Shown: one piece after another, positions 8,622 through 17,697 of the stretch
Numbering within the stretch: the stretch's first letter is position 1
How the letters are laid out: every line of letters begins with the position of its first letter
Source of the DNA: Hahella sp. KA22
GTDB taxonomy: Bacteria; Pseudomonadota; Gammaproteobacteria; Pseudomonadales; Oleiphilaceae
Assembly: GCF_004135205.1 (NCBI RefSeq)
Contig: NZ_CP035490.1
Coordinates: 3,117,501 to 3,181,500 of the forward strand
DNA length: 64,000 nt
Direction of reading: 5' to 3'
Made by a program: the position numbers and the translations under genes
Notes under the pieces: model-generated
The model's database searches: none
Seen by the model: only the letters and a program-made list of their open reading frames with translations
Told to the model about the DNA's origin: nothing

Positions 8622-9484
8622 TGGATAACAATAACAAGACGGTGTTGGCCTGTATCGACGGCTCCAACTTCAGTCGCGCAGTCTGTGATTACGCCGCCTG
8701 GATTGCGCAGCGTGTCGGCGCGCCCTTGAAGCTGTTGCACAATATTGAACACCGCGAAGCGCCCGCCGTGTCGGATCTGACTGGCAGCATTGGTCTGGGC
8801 AGCAGAGAGAAACTGCTGGCGGAGTTGACTGATCTGGAGCAGCGTCGCAGCAAAATTTTGCTGCAGGAAGGCAAACTGATGCTGGAGGCGGCGAAAGAAA
8901 GAGTGATCGCCGCCGGCGTCAGCGATCCCGTCGTCAATCAGCGTCATGGCGGTCTTACGGAAGCGCTGATCGAACTGGAAGACGATATCGGCGTGCTGGT
9001 GATGGGCATTCGCGGCGAAGAGCATGAGAATCAGGCGGGCCGCGTTGGCGCGCACCTGGAAACCATTATTCGCTCCCTGCATCGTCCGGTGCTGGTGGTG
9101 AATGGCGAATTCAGCGCGCCTCAGCGCATCATGCTGGCTTATGACGGCAGTGAAGCCGCCGGCAAGGCGTTGAATATGGTGGCGGAAAGTCCGCTCTACA
9201 AAGGGTTGTGTTGTCATGTCGTGCATGTCAGTCGCGACGGCAAGGCCAATGAGCAAGTGCTGGAGCAGGCGGTGCAACGTTTGCGGAACGCTGGCGTTGA
9301 TGTCGTCGCGTCCAAGCTGACTGGCGCGGTGGAGCAGGAGTTATGCGACTACCAGCGTCAGCACGATATCGATCTGACTGTCATGGGCGCCTACAGCCAC
9401 ACCCGTCTGCGTGAACTGCTGCTCGGCAGCTTCACCGCCAAGATGCTGACCATGACGCAAAAGCCATTGCTATTGCTGCGCTAG
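8621..9484 (+). CDS. tandem-domain universal stress protein
   Basis: This 287-residue cytoplasmic protein has two UspA domains in tandem. The first runs over about residues 1-150 (VLACIDGSNFSRAVCDYAA) and the second over 165-287 (RIMLAYDGSEAAGKALNM, ending in LLLGSFTAKMLTMTQKPLLLL). Loops with glycines in the nucleotide-binding positions can be seen in both halves. The start overlaps the stop of the SulP gene by one base. Fusions or operons of SulP with Usp proteins are known in other bacteria, so I infer that it regulates the transporter or is expressed with it under the same stress. It is followed by a hairpin at 9540-9562. Confidence 0.88.
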   Translation: MDNNNKTVLACIDGSNFSRAVCDYAAWIAQRVGAPLKLLHNIEHREAPAVSDLTGSIGLGSREKLLAELTDLEQRRSKILLQEGKLMLEAAKERVIAAGVSDPVVNQRHGGLTEALIELEDDIGVLVMGIRGEEHENQAGRVGAHLETIIRSLHRPVLVVNGEFSAPQRIMLAYDGSEAAGKALNMVAESPLYKGLCCHVVHVSRDGKANEQVLEQAVQRLRNAGVDVVASKLTGAVEQELCDYQRQHDIDLTVMGAYSHTRLRELLLGSFTAKMLTMTQKPLLLLR

Positions 9485-9539
9485 GAATTTCTGGAAAAGC
9501 AGGGATAGGTTAAACAGAAAGATTTAGGAAAGAGTGAAG

Positions 9540-9562
9540 GCGTCCGCCTGTGCGGCGGACGC
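9540..9562. terminator. hairpin between convergent usp and aroG genes
   Basis: A perfect nine-base stem (GCGTCCGCC/GGCGGACGC) with a five-base loop lies between two convergent genes. There is no clear T-run on either side, so it may act as a weak bidirectional terminator or a 3'-end stabiliser. Confidence 0.5.
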
Positions 9563-9582
9563 GGACTTCCCGACCCGTCTTC

Positions 9583-10653
9583 TTAGATACGCTTTGGTAA
9601 AACGTCTTTCAGCTTGTCGTGCATGTCGCGCAGGGCTTTTTCTGTGGTGGCCCAGTCGATACAGGCGTCGGTGATGGAGACGCCATATTGCAGATCCGCC
9701 AGATTGGCGGGGATCGGCTGACTGCCGAAGTTGATATTACTTTCCACCATCACACCCACGATAGACTTGTTGCCTTCCATGATCTGATGAGTGATGTCCT
9801 GCATGACCAGCGGCTGCAGAGAAGCGTCCTTGTTGGAGTTGGCGTGGCTGCAATCCACCATGATGGCTTCGCGCAGTTTGGCCTTCTGCAGTTCCTTCTC
9901 GCACAGTGCGACGCTGACGGAGTCGTAGTTCGGCTTACCGCCGCCGCCGCGCAACACCACGTGACCATAGGCGTTGCCTTTGGTGCGGATGATAGCGACT
10001 TGTCCTTCCCGGTTGATGCCCAGGAATGAGTGCGGATGCGAGACGGAGCTCATGGCGTTAACCGCTACAGTGAGGCTGCCGTCGGTGCCGTTCTTGAAGC
10101 CGATAGGCATGGACAGGCCGCTGCTCATCTCACGGTGAGTCTGGGACTCCGTGGTTCTGGCGCCGATGGCGGACCAGGAGATGGTGTCCTGCAGGTATTG
10201 CGGAGAAATCGGGTCCAACGCCTCCGTCGCGGTAGGCAGGCCCATTTCCGCCAGCTCCACCAGCAGTTGCCGTCCTATATGCAGGCCTTTTTCGATTTCG
10301 AAGGAATCATCGATGTTGGGATCGTTGATCAACCCTTTCCAACCGATAGTGGTGCGCGGTTTTTCGAAATACACGCGCATAACCAGATAGAGAGTGTCCT
10401 TTAATTCTTCCGATAACGTTTTAAGTTTCTGCGCATACTCTTTTGCGGCGGCGACGTCGTGAATCGAGCAGGGCCCGACCACCACGAACAGACGGTGATC
10501 CTTGCGATCAAGAATATTGCGGATGGTTTCGCGACCCTCGATAACGGTTTGACCCGCTTGTTCGGACAGAGGGATGTCGCTCTTGAGCTGGTCAGGAGTA
10601 ATGAGAATCTCCTGGCTGTTTACATTTACGTTTTCAATCTGATTTAAGGACAT
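9583..10653 (-). CDS. aroG: 3-deoxy-7-phosphoheptulonate (DAHP) synthase, class I
   Basis: The enzyme joins phosphoenolpyruvate and erythrose 4-phosphate in the first step of aromatic amino acid synthesis. The 356-residue length matches E. coli AroF/G/H. The metal-binding GPCSIHD lies near residues 60-66, with the substrate motifs EKPRTTIGWKGL near 96-107, GARTTESQTHRE, and DCSHANSNKD near 268-277. AGGGA lies seven bases before the ATG. Which aromatic amino acid inhibits it cannot be decided by eye. No attenuator or TyrR/TrpR box was recognised upstream. It is a stand-alone gene. Confidence 0.95.
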   Translation of the reverse strand: MSLNQIENVNVNSQEILITPDQLKSDIPLSEQAGQTVIEGRETIRNILDRKDHRLFVVVGPCSIHDVAAAKEYAQKLKTLSEELKDTLYLVMRVYFEKPRTTIGWKGLINDPNIDDSFEIEKGLHIGRQLLVELAEMGLPTATEALDPISPQYLQDTISWSAIGARTTESQTHREMSSGLSMPIGFKNGTDGSLTVAVNAMSSVSHPHSFLGINREGQVAIIRTKGNAYGHVVLRGGGGKPNYDSVSVALCEKELQKAKLREAIMVDCSHANSNKDASLQPLVMQDITHQIMEGNKSIVGVMVESNINFGSQPIPANLADLQYGVSITDACIDWATTEKALRDMHDKLKDVLPKRI

Positions 10654-10901
10654 GCTTGATCCCTACTTGATTTCCCGTGTCAGCACTCCAGGCGTCAGGC
10701 GAACTTCGCTTATGGGAAAAAGAGTTCGTCAGGTCCCCGATGGCGCTGGTTTGATTTGATCCCGCCGGCGAACCCCGCGGCGCGGCCGGGCCCGGGCAGG
10801 ACAAGAAGAATAGCAAGCTTGCCGGCGTTAGCCTATAGATGAATCGAGGAAATTCAGCGCGCAATGGGAGTTTGCGGGCGGTTTAAGCGCAAAACGGGAA
10901 C

Positions 10902-10927
10902 CCGGAGACGGAACTTTCCGTCTCCGG
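10902..10927 (-). terminator. hairpin downstream of the 52-residue ORF
   Basis: An 11-base perfect stem (CCGGAGACGGA/TCCGTCTCCGG) with a four-base loop lies about 20 bases after the stop of the small minus-strand gene at 10947-11105. On that strand TTTT follows about seven bases later, so it is an imperfect intrinsic terminator. Confidence 0.55.
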
Positions 10928-10946
10928 TAGGGTCGGCGTTAGCCGA

Positions 10947-11105
10947 CTATAGGCAACACTGGGGCAGATAGGGGAATTCGTCCAATGGACGTCTGTCCCT
11001 GCGCCGGTCAGTGCTGCGACGCTCAAGGTTCTTGATCCTGGGCGCGTTTGATTCCGGTGGGTTGCGACGCTCTCTGCAGCGGCGATCTTCGCAAAGGTTA
11101 TACAT
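10947..11105 (-). CDS. small Arg/Cys-rich protein, 52 aa
   Basis: On the minus strand an almost ideal ribosome binding site, AAGGAGG, stands six bases before an ATG. It opens a frame of 52 codons that ends with TAG and is followed by a strong hairpin. The product begins MYNLCEDRRCRERR and contains a second basic run, ERRSTDRRRDRR. Four cysteines are visible: C5, C10 and the pair C50-C51. There is no signal peptide or membrane segment. I do not recognise a family. The composition suggests a nucleic-acid-binding or metal-binding small protein. The gene is divergent from the DUF1631 gene and upstream of aroG. Confidence 0.6.
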   Translation of the reverse strand: MYNLCEDRRCRERRNPPESNAPRIKNLERRSTDRRRDRRPLDEFPYLPQCCL

Positions 11106-11410
11106 CGAGTCCTCCTTGTTATTCACTGCTGTTCAGTCTTGTGGGACTCTGCTTTAAAGCATAACAGTATTACGTTTGTGAGGTCATATTGATTGGTCAT
11201 AAGAGCGGTCTGTACAGAATTGGCGGTTATAGGCGACGCGCATGAAATATCTGTCAGGCGCGACCCGTCCGCGACAAATCCGACTATACTTTTAGAGTCG
11301 TCCGGACATTTTTAACCTCGCGTTTTTATTCCCCTCTAACACCGGACCGCTTCGGCCCGGATCTCGCTGATGCGGCTGTCTTGAGAAAATGGGTTGCATG
11401 CAAAAGGTAC
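11106..11410. other. intergenic region between the 52-residue gene and the DUF1631 gene
   Basis: This is about 305 bases between divergent genes. It must hold both promoters, but I could not identify a convincing -35/-10 pair. A short imperfect palindrome, ACCGGACCGCTTCGGCCCGG, lies near 11341-11360. No other structure was seen. Confidence 0.4.
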
Positions 11411-13216
11411 ATGATGGAGCAAGCTGAAGTTACAGTAGAAGCCCTTTCCGCGGCCTTGGTCAGACTGGAGCTTCCAGAGACGAAAGAAATCTTTGCTTTT
11501 CTTGGCGACACCGCCGCGCCGCCGCAAATCGACAGAGAGCGCCATGAGGTGGCGGACAAGCTGGCCAGCGTCAGCCGGGAGAAGCAGGAAAACCTCAAGG
11601 GCGTGGTGCTGGCGCTCAGTAAAGAACTTGGCGGATTGGACAGAACGCTGGTCAACTGCCTTACTTTCATCGACCGTGCGGCGGAGCGCTGGGAAAGCGC
11701 CAGCCCTCTGGACCCATTCGTAAAGAAGACGCTGCTGCGTCGTAAATACATATTCGCCGCCTTGCTGCTGGATCAACCGGAGTTCGTCATCAACGAAGAG
11801 CACCCTGTGGCGCGCCTGTTGGCGTTGGTGGAAAAGCTGTTCATGGGATGGGAAGAGGGCGGAGGCCAGCCGCCGCCCTTTGTCATGAAGTCCCTCTCGG
11901 CGCTGACGCATCTGCTGGATGACGACAACTGCCTCAGCTCCGACGAGCAGCGGCGCGCATACGACGCCTTGATGACCGAGTGGCAGCGGGAAAGTCAGCG
12001 CCGTCATCAATTGGAAAAGCGATTGATTGAAACTGAGTTGGGGCTCGACAATGCCTGGTATATCCATCAAAAAGCCGCGATGGCGGTGAATCAGGCCGCG
12101 ACCGGGGTGGAGTTGCCGGAAGTGATTGTGCAGTTCATGAAAGGCCCCTGGCTTGACTCCATGCGATTGGTGTTGCTGCAGGAAGGCGAGAGCAGCAAAC
12201 ACTATTCGATCATGCGTAAGCTGTGCGATCGCATTGTGTTCACATTTCGCGGCGATCACACGGCCGCCAGCCAACAGAAGTTATACACCTTCGCGGGTTT
12301 GATCGTAGAGGAGCTGGAGAAGCATCTGGTGAGCCTGAGCCATAATCCCAACGATGCGGAGCAGACCCTGGCCTGGCTGGAGGATATCCTGATGAGCATC
12401 GTCAAAGGTCAGGATGTGGAGCGGGTGATGTTCACGCCGGCGCCTACGGAGCTGGATGAGGTGAGAGATCAGTTGCAGATTGACGAACTGGCGCTCACGG
12501 AACTGCGGGGGGGCTGGTTTAACCGGTTCGAAAAAGTGTGCAAGTTTCTGGTGTATCTGCCGGGACAGAAAGTGGTGGTTTGGGGCGACTATAACGGCAG
12601 AAAAACCTCGATGGAGCCCATAGAGGATTTGATCAAAGACAAGAATGAAGAGCGCTTGCAGGCGTTTGATGGCTCGACGCGCATTCAGCAAGTGTTCTAT
12701 GAGCTGGCCAGGGAGTATATTGTCTGGGATCGGGCGCAGCGTCTGCGTCAGCAAAGTTTGCTGGCGAAAGAAAAAGCGCTGCGTAAGGCGGCGCAGGAAA
12801 AAGCGGAAGCTGAAGCCAAGGCCATCATCGCTGCGCGGGAAGAAGCCGCCAGGAAGCTGGAGCAGGAACGTCTGGAAGCGGAGCAGGAGTTGCTCCGCCG
12901 GGAGTTGGAAGAGCAGGAAAGAAAAGCCCTGGAGAGACGTCAGCAGGCGCGTAATGCGATTGACGGCCTCAAAGTGGGTGGCTGGGTGCAGTTGCAGAAG
13001 GGAGGCGAACCTGTGCGCTGCAAGCTGGGCGTACGTTTGAACGCCACGGACAAGCTGATATTTGTAGATGATTTCGGGATGAAAATAACAGAAATGAAAC
13101 GTGATGAGGTAGTGGACCACATTCTCGACGGGCTTTTTGAAGTGTTGGGAGCAGGTGTGGAAATGGAAGAAAGGTTGTCCCGCGCCTTGGGCAGAATAGG
13201 CATTGCGAAGAGGTGA
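11411..13216 (+). CDS. DUF1631 family protein
   Basis: The product is about 601 residues and matches the DUF1631 family of gammaproteobacterial proteins, whose function is unknown. The N-terminal two thirds are helical with repeated acidic heptads. Residues 453-516 form a strong coiled coil rich in Glu, Lys, Ala and Arg (RKAAQEKAEAEAKA, LEQERLEAEQELLRREL). A C-terminal beta domain follows (GGWVQLQKGGEPVRCKL), resembling the small barrel often found next to PilZ-type regions. I prefer the ATG at 11411 or 11414, with AAGG upstream, over an in-frame TTG at 11381. The stop is three bases before the PilZ gene, so the two are likely co-translated. It is probably cytoplasmic. Confidence 0.8.
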   Translation: MMEQAEVTVEALSAALVRLELPETKEIFAFLGDTAAPPQIDRERHEVADKLASVSREKQENLKGVVLALSKELGGLDRTLVNCLTFIDRAAERWESASPLDPFVKKTLLRRKYIFAALLLDQPEFVINEEHPVARLLALVEKLFMGWEEGGGQPPPFVMKSLSALTHLLDDDNCLSSDEQRRAYDALMTEWQRESQRRHQLEKRLIETELGLDNAWYIHQKAAMAVNQAATGVELPEVIVQFMKGPWLDSMRLVLLQEGESSKHYSIMRKLCDRIVFTFRGDHTAASQQKLYTFAGLIVEELEKHLVSLSHNPNDAEQTLAWLEDILMSIVKGQDVERVMFTPAPTELDEVRDQLQIDELALTELRGGWFNRFEKVCKFLVYLPGQKVVVWGDYNGRKTSMEPIEDLIKDKNEERLQAFDGSTRIQQVFYELAREYIVWDRAQRLRQQSLLAKEKALRKAAQEKAEAEAKAIIAAREEAARKLEQERLEAEQELLRRELEEQERKALERRQQARNAIDGLKVGGWVQLQKGGEPVRCKLGVRLNATDKLIFVDDFGMKITEMKRDEVVDHILDGLFEVLGAGVEMEERLSRALGRIGIAKR

Positions 13217-13219
13217 CGT

Positions 13220-13639
13220 ATGTCGGTGAAAGAAAACCCCCTGGACGATAACCAGCGCACGGAGCCGCGTCTGCCGCACAATGAAGTGATTTATGTGGAG
13301 ATCATGACCCCTGGCGCGGTGGAAAGCGACGATCTCAATCCGGCGGTGCGTGCGACCGAGACGGTGGATATCTCCGCCAACGGGCTGCAGGTGCGTATTC
13401 CGGAAGCGCTGCGAGTCGGGGCCATATTGCAGATATGCATCCTGCGAGAGAAAACCGGCGACAAGTTTCATCTTACCGCCGAAGTGAAGTGGCGAAAACG
13501 TCTGCCAGGGACTTATGGCTACATGACCGGATTGGCGTTTTTTGAGTCGGAAGAAACTTCCATCGCCGAATGGAAGTTGGCGGTCTCCGCCATGTTTTCC
13601 GATGAGGACGCCGACCATGCGGATCACGTCACCCACTAA
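13220..13639 (+). CDS. PilZ-domain cyclic-di-GMP receptor protein
   Basis: This is a 139-residue single-domain PilZ protein. The c-di-GMP-binding RxxxR motif is RTEPR at residues 13-17, and the D/NxSxxG motif is DISANG at residues 50-55. Both are intact, so binding of c-di-GMP is expected. It begins three bases after the DUF1631 gene, with GAGGTG before the ATG. I infer that the pair acts together, PilZ as the sensor and DUF1631 as the effector or scaffold. The convergent lipoprotein hydrolase follows. Confidence 0.9.
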   Translation: MSVKENPLDDNQRTEPRLPHNEVIYVEIMTPGAVESDDLNPAVRATETVDISANGLQVRIPEALRVGAILQICILREKTGDKFHLTAEVKWRKRLPGTYGYMTGLAFFESEETSIAEWKLAVSAMFSDEDADHADHVTH

Positions 13640-13710
13640 GGATTCGTGATCCCCTGGGTGACGGAACGATCATGGCGTCGTCGCTGGGAAAGGGCTGTGC
13701 GCCGAAGGCG

Positions 13711-14781
13711 TCAAATGCCCTCCATCGGCTCGAAGCCGCCGTCGCCCTGCAGAATGGATTCCAGCTCCTCAATGGAAGGCTCGCTGCGCGTCGGCGCCTG
13801 CTGCAGGTCCGACAGGAATACGATAGCGTCCTGCACAGTCTGGTAGGCGATTTCCTCCATGGGTACGTGTCCCACGCCAGGATAGCTGATGAACTTGATG
13901 TTTCTGATGTCCCCGCGCCAGCGCTCCGCCAGTTTTATGGGAACCCAACGATCTGCTTCCCCCCACATCAAAAGCGTCGGTGAGCGAATGTCCGCGAAGG
14001 GAAGGTTGCGTTGTTCCGCTGCGGCTTCTTTCATGATTCGCATGGTGCGCACGTAAATCTTCCTGGCCCCGGGGCGCTGGGACATGTGTACGTATCGATA
14101 GAGATTGTCCTGGCTGATGCGCTTGGGGTCGCCGTAAACCTGCGCCACATTGCGCGTCACCAATATCGGCGGTTGCACATAGTTGGCCAGCGTTCCCACC
14201 ACTGGCATGGTGGCCAGATCGAATACTCCCGGCGTGTGTTCCTGCGGGTAGCCTACCGGGTCAATCAGAATGAGTTTTTCCACCTGTTCTGGATGCTCCG
14301 CGGCATAGCGCGCGGAAAGATAGCCGCCGAAGGAGTTGCCCGCCAGACTGAACCGGGTTAGCTCCAGTTGTCTGATGAACTTGCTGAAACGGATGTAAAC
14401 GTAGTCTTCATCGAAGTCGTCGGCGTCTTCCGGCCCTCCGGTCAGGCCGTAACCGGGAAGATCCAGCGCGATGACGCGGTAGTTCTTGCGCAGCTCCTCG
14501 ATCCATCCTTCCCAAGTATGTAAAGACGACATGATGCCGTGCAGCAACACAATGGTGGGTCCCTCGCCGACATCGCGATAGTGAATCTGCAGGTCGTCCA
14601 CTTCCATGAAGCGGGAGTCTTTATCCGCGTATTGCTTTTTTAACTCTTTCAGGGGGATATCAGCGACGCCCAGGGCGTTGGCGAGAGTAGGGCTGGCTTT
14701 GAGAGACGGCTTGAGACCGGCGCAGCCACTGAGTCCGACGACGAATAGAAGACAGAACGACAGTAAGAGCTTCCTGTTCAT
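13711..14781 (-). CDS. lipoprotein alpha/beta hydrolase
   Basis: The 356-residue protein has a lipoprotein signal with lipobox LSGC (Cys at residue 20), so it should be anchored in a membrane on the periplasmic side. The alpha/beta hydrolase core shows the oxyanion HG motif (LLHGIMSS). The nucleophile Ser sits in GNSFGG near residue 149, an Asp in WGEADRWVP near 273 and a His in GVGHVPMEE near 303. The triad is complete. I chose this ATG because the signal peptide starts here, although the frame is open a further 27 codons upstream. The substrate is unknown; esterase or lipase is likely. Confidence 0.85.
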   Translation of the reverse strand: MNRKLLLSFCLLFVVGLSGCAGLKPSLKASPTLANALGVADIPLKELKKQYADKDSRFMEVDDLQIHYRDVGEGPTIVLLHGIMSSLHTWEGWIEELRKNYRVIALDLPGYGLTGGPEDADDFDEDYVYIRFSKFIRQLELTRFSLAGNSFGGYLSARYAAEHPEQVEKLILIDPVGYPQEHTPGVFDLATMPVVGTLANYVQPPILVTRNVAQVYGDPKRISQDNLYRYVHMSQRPGARKIYVRTMRIMKEAAAEQRNLPFADIRSPTLLMWGEADRWVPIKLAERWRGDIRNIKFISYPGVGHVPMEEIAYQTVQDAIVFLSDLQQAPTRSEPSIEELESILQGDGGFEPMEGI

Positions 14782-15007
14782 ATGCGGCTGAAATACTCCA
14801 GGTGTGGATTTTATTCTTATAAGGTTTGTTGTGGCGGGAGGGTTTAGGTCCCGAGATAACAAAAGGTTACATTAACCCTAATGCGGGATTTATACAGTGA
14901 CGTGGCGCAGAAAACCAATACGCGCCTGTGGGATGAGACTCTTGGAGAACGCTGACGGAGAGAGGTTAAGAAAAGGGGGAGGATTAAATGGGGAGAGGAT
15001 TAAAGAA

Positions 15008-15029
15008 GGAGCCGGCATGATCCGGCTCC
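15008..15029 (-). terminator. intrinsic terminator of fabI
   Basis: An eight-base stem (GGAGCCGG/CCGGCTCC) with a six-base loop is followed on the minus strand by TTCTTTAAT. It lies 27 bases after the fabI stop. Confidence 0.7.
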
Positions 15030-15055
15030 GTAATATTGCAGTCAGCAGCGATAAC

Positions 15056-15838
15056 TTATTCGCCGCCTCTGGCGGTAATGTTGAAGCCGCCGTCCACATA
15101 CATGATTTCACCAGTCACGCCGCTGGCCAGATCAGAGCACAGGAACAGCGCGGCGTTGCCCACTTCATCGATGGTTACGTTGCGGCGCAGTGGCGTCTGC
15201 TTCTCGTTTTCCTGCAGCATCTTACGGAAATCCTTGATGCCGGATGCGGCCAGAGTGCGGATTGGACCTGCGGAAATCGCGTTGACGCGAGTGCCTTCCG
15301 GCCCCAGGCTGCACGCCATGTAGCGGGTGTTGGCTTCCAGGCTGGCTTTGGCCAGACCCATCACGTTGTAGTTGGGGATAACGCGCTCTGCGCCCAGATA
15401 AGTCAAAGTCAGCAGGCTGCCGTTGCGGCCTTTCATCATTTCGCGGGCGCCTTTCGCCAACGCGACGAAGCTGTAGGAGCTGATGTCGTGGGCGATGCGG
15501 AAGCCTTCGCGAGTAGTGGCGTCCACGTAGTTGCCGTCAAGCTCGTGGCCCGGCGCGTAACCGACGGAGTGCACCAGAATATCAACACCGTCCCAATGCT
15601 GGCCGAGGTCTTTGAACAGTTGTTCGATTTCAGCGTCGCTGCTTACGTCGCAGGGAAATGTCAGCTTGGAGTCGTATTCCGCGGCGAAACCTTCCACCCG
15701 GCCCTTGAGCTTATCGTTCTGGTAGGTCAGGGCGATTTCCGCGCCTTCCCGATGGAAAGCGTCAGCAATACCTTTGGCGATGGATAATTTACTTGCAACA
15801 CCGACGATCAGTGCTTTTTTTCCGCTTAGTAATCCCAT
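15056..15838 (-). CDS. fabI: enoyl-[acyl-carrier-protein] reductase (NADH), FabI
   Basis: FabI reduces trans-2-enoyl-ACP in the last step of each round of fatty acid elongation. The 260-residue SDR protein starts [24 protein letters not shown], the FabI-specific nucleotide motif. It has the YxxxxxxK active site (YNVMGLAK near residues 156-163) and the preceding Tyr in TYLGAERV. The [11 protein letters not shown] region contains the Gly known to matter for triclosan binding. AGGA lies seven bases upstream of the ATG. The gene is monocistronic with its own terminator. Confidence 0.96.
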   Translation of the reverse strand: MGLLSGKKALIVGVASKLSIAKGIADAFHREGAEIALTYQNDKLKGRVEGFAAEYDSKLTFPCDVSSDAEIEQLFKDLGQHWDGVDILVHSVGYAPGHELDGNYVDATTREGFRIAHDISSYSFVALAKGAREMMKGRNGSLLTLTYLGAERVIPNYNVMGLAKASLEANTRYMACSLGPEGTRVNAISAGPIRTLAASGIKDFRKMLQENEKQTPLRRNVTIDEVGNAALFLCSDLASGVTGEIMYVDGGFNITARGGE

Positions 15839-16005
15839 TTTTCTATCCTGTAGTTATCTTCAGAGAGACCTTCAAGCTGTTTATGAATAAACGGCCGGTG
15901 ATTGTATTTACTTAAGCTAACATCCAAAACTTATTGTCGGCTGGAACATTAAATATTTTCTTACTAATCACGGCGACGCTTCTATGAGTCTTTAGTATGA
16001 CAGAA

Positions 16006-16070
16006 AAAGGCGCGCCGTGGCCCGTCCCGCAACGCCCAGGGAGCATTTAACGGGACGAGGGAGGGCGCGC
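16006..16070 (-). terminator. terminator of the yejABEF operon
   Basis: A long stem-loop has an outer stem GCGCGCC/GGCGCGC and an inner stem CGTCCCG/CGGGACG. It is followed on the minus strand by TTTTTC. It lies 26 bases after the yejF stop. Confidence 0.6.
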
Positions 16071-16095
16071 TGGTATGAGATGTAGCCGCTTTGTA

Positions 16096-17685
16096 TTAAT
16101 AAAAAGCAGTTTCCAATAATTTGCGTGTGTAGGGCTGAGTTGGATTGGCGTAGATGGCGTCACAGTCGCCAGCTTCCACCAGTTCACCGCCCTGCATGAC
16201 CACGATACGGTGACAAAGGGCTTTCACGACTCGCAGATCATGACTGATGAATAAGTAACTGAGATGGTGCTCTTTCTGCAGGCGCTGCAACAGCTCTATG
16301 ACCTGCTGCTGGATGGTGCGGTCCAGAGAAGAGGTGGGTTCGTCGAGAATCAGCAGCTTGGGTTTCAGCACCAGCGCACGGGCGATGGCGATACGTTGCC
16401 GCTGTCCGCCAGAAAACTCATTGGGGTAGCGATAACGCCATTCCGGATCAAGCTCCACTTCCCGCATCGCCGCAATCACGCTTTGCTCGCGGCTGGCGGC
16501 GTCGCCGATGTTATGGATTTCCAATCCCTCGCTGATAATCTCCTCAATGGTGAGCCTTGGACTAAGAGAGCCGAAAGGGTCCTGGAAAATAACCTGAATT
16601 TCCCGACGCAGCGGCTTCAGGGATTTGCTGTCCAGCAGGTCTATACGCTGGCCGTTGTAGTTGATGACGCCTTCGCTGTTTTCCAGGCGCAGAATTGTAC
16701 GTCCCAATGTGGATTTACCTGAACCGCTTTCTCCCACCAATCCCACGGACTCGCCCGGCAGTATATCCAGGCTGATATCGTTGACCGCTTTGACGTGATC
16801 TACAGTTCGCTTGAGCACGCCCTTCTTGATCGGGAACCAGCACTTGAGGTTTTTGACTTCCAGAATGGGCGTCGCATCTGTGGCGATAATCGGCGGCGTG
16901 CCGTGAGGCTCCGCTGCAATCAACTTCTGGGTGTAGGGATGGGACGGAGTAGAAAACAGCTTTTGCGTTTCCCCTTGTTCAACCACATGGCCTTTTTCCA
17001 TCACGACTACGTAATCCGACAGCTTTTTCACGATATGTAGATCATGTGTGATAAACAGCACGGCCATGTTCATTTCCGCCTGTAGCTGGCGAATCAGGTC
17101 CAGAATCTGCGCCTGGATAGTGACGTCCAGTGCGGTGGTGGGTTCATCGGCGATCAGTAGTTTAGGGTTGTTGACCAAGGCCATAGCGATCATTACACGC
17201 TGCCTCTCTCCACCTGAAAGCTGATGCGGGTAAGCATTAAGCTTATGCTCCGGGTTGCGGATACCAACCTTCTTGAGCCAGTCCAGCGCCAGATCGATGC
17301 ACTGTTTCTTGGATAGCCCCTGGTGCAGCTCAATGATTTCCGAAATCTGTCGATGGATTTTGTGCAATGGGTTGAGGGAAGTCAGCGGCTCCTGGAATAT
17401 TACGCTGATTTCGTGACCGCGTACTTGTCGCATCCGGGACTCCGGCGCGCTGACCAAGTCTTCCCCTTTCCAGAGAATTTTGCCGCTCTTGAAATTGAGA
17501 GGAGGGGAGTTCAGCAATTTGAGTATCGACAGTGAGCTGACGGATTTGCCTGAGCCGCTTTCCCCCACCAACGCTACAGTCTGCCCCGCTTTAACATCAA
17601 AGCTGACGCCGTGAACCACCTGATTTTCCCGGCCCCCCTGAGTAAAGCTAAGAGTCAGGTCTTGTATGCTTAAAATTGTATCCAT
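16096..17685 (-). CDS. yejF: ABC transporter ATP-binding protein YejF (two ATPase domains)
   Basis: The 529-residue protein contains two complete ABC ATPase domains in tandem. Each has a Walker A motif (GESGSGKS near residues 40 and 315), an ABC signature (LSGGERQR and FSGGQRQR) and a Walker B motif (LLIADEPT and LLILDEPT). It powers the YejABEF peptide importer, known in E. coli for uptake of microcin C and other peptides. It is the last gene of a yejA-B-E-F operon, 12 bases after yejE, with GGGGAG before the ATG. Confidence 0.95.
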   Translation of the reverse strand: MDTILSIQDLTLSFTQGGRENQVVHGVSFDVKAGQTVALVGESGSGKSVSSLSILKLLNSPPLNFKSGKILWKGEDLVSAPESRMRQVRGHEISVIFQEPLTSLNPLHKIHRQISEIIELHQGLSKKQCIDLALDWLKKVGIRNPEHKLNAYPHQLSGGERQRVMIAMALVNNPKLLIADEPTTALDVTIQAQILDLIRQLQAEMNMAVLFITHDLHIVKKLSDYVVVMEKGHVVEQGETQKLFSTPSHPYTQKLIAAEPHGTPPIIATDATPILEVKNLKCWFPIKKGVLKRTVDHVKAVNDISLDILPGESVGLVGESGSGKSTLGRTILRLENSEGVINYNGQRIDLLDSKSLKPLRREIQVIFQDPFGSLSPRLTIEEIISEGLEIHNIGDAASREQSVIAAMREVELDPEWRYRYPNEFSGGQRQRIAIARALVLKPKLLILDEPTSSLDRTIQQQVIELLQRLQKEHHLSYLFISHDLRVVKALCHRIVVMQGGELVEAGDCDAIYANPTQPYTRKLLETAFY

Positions 17686-17697
17686 GACTCTCCCCGG

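Noticed and set aside
12281-13636. Long open frame on the minus strand opposite the DUF1631 and PilZ genes
   Set aside because: It is a shadow of high-GC coding sequence: the translation is rich in Leu, Phe, His and Gln with no domain, while the plus strand encodes known families.
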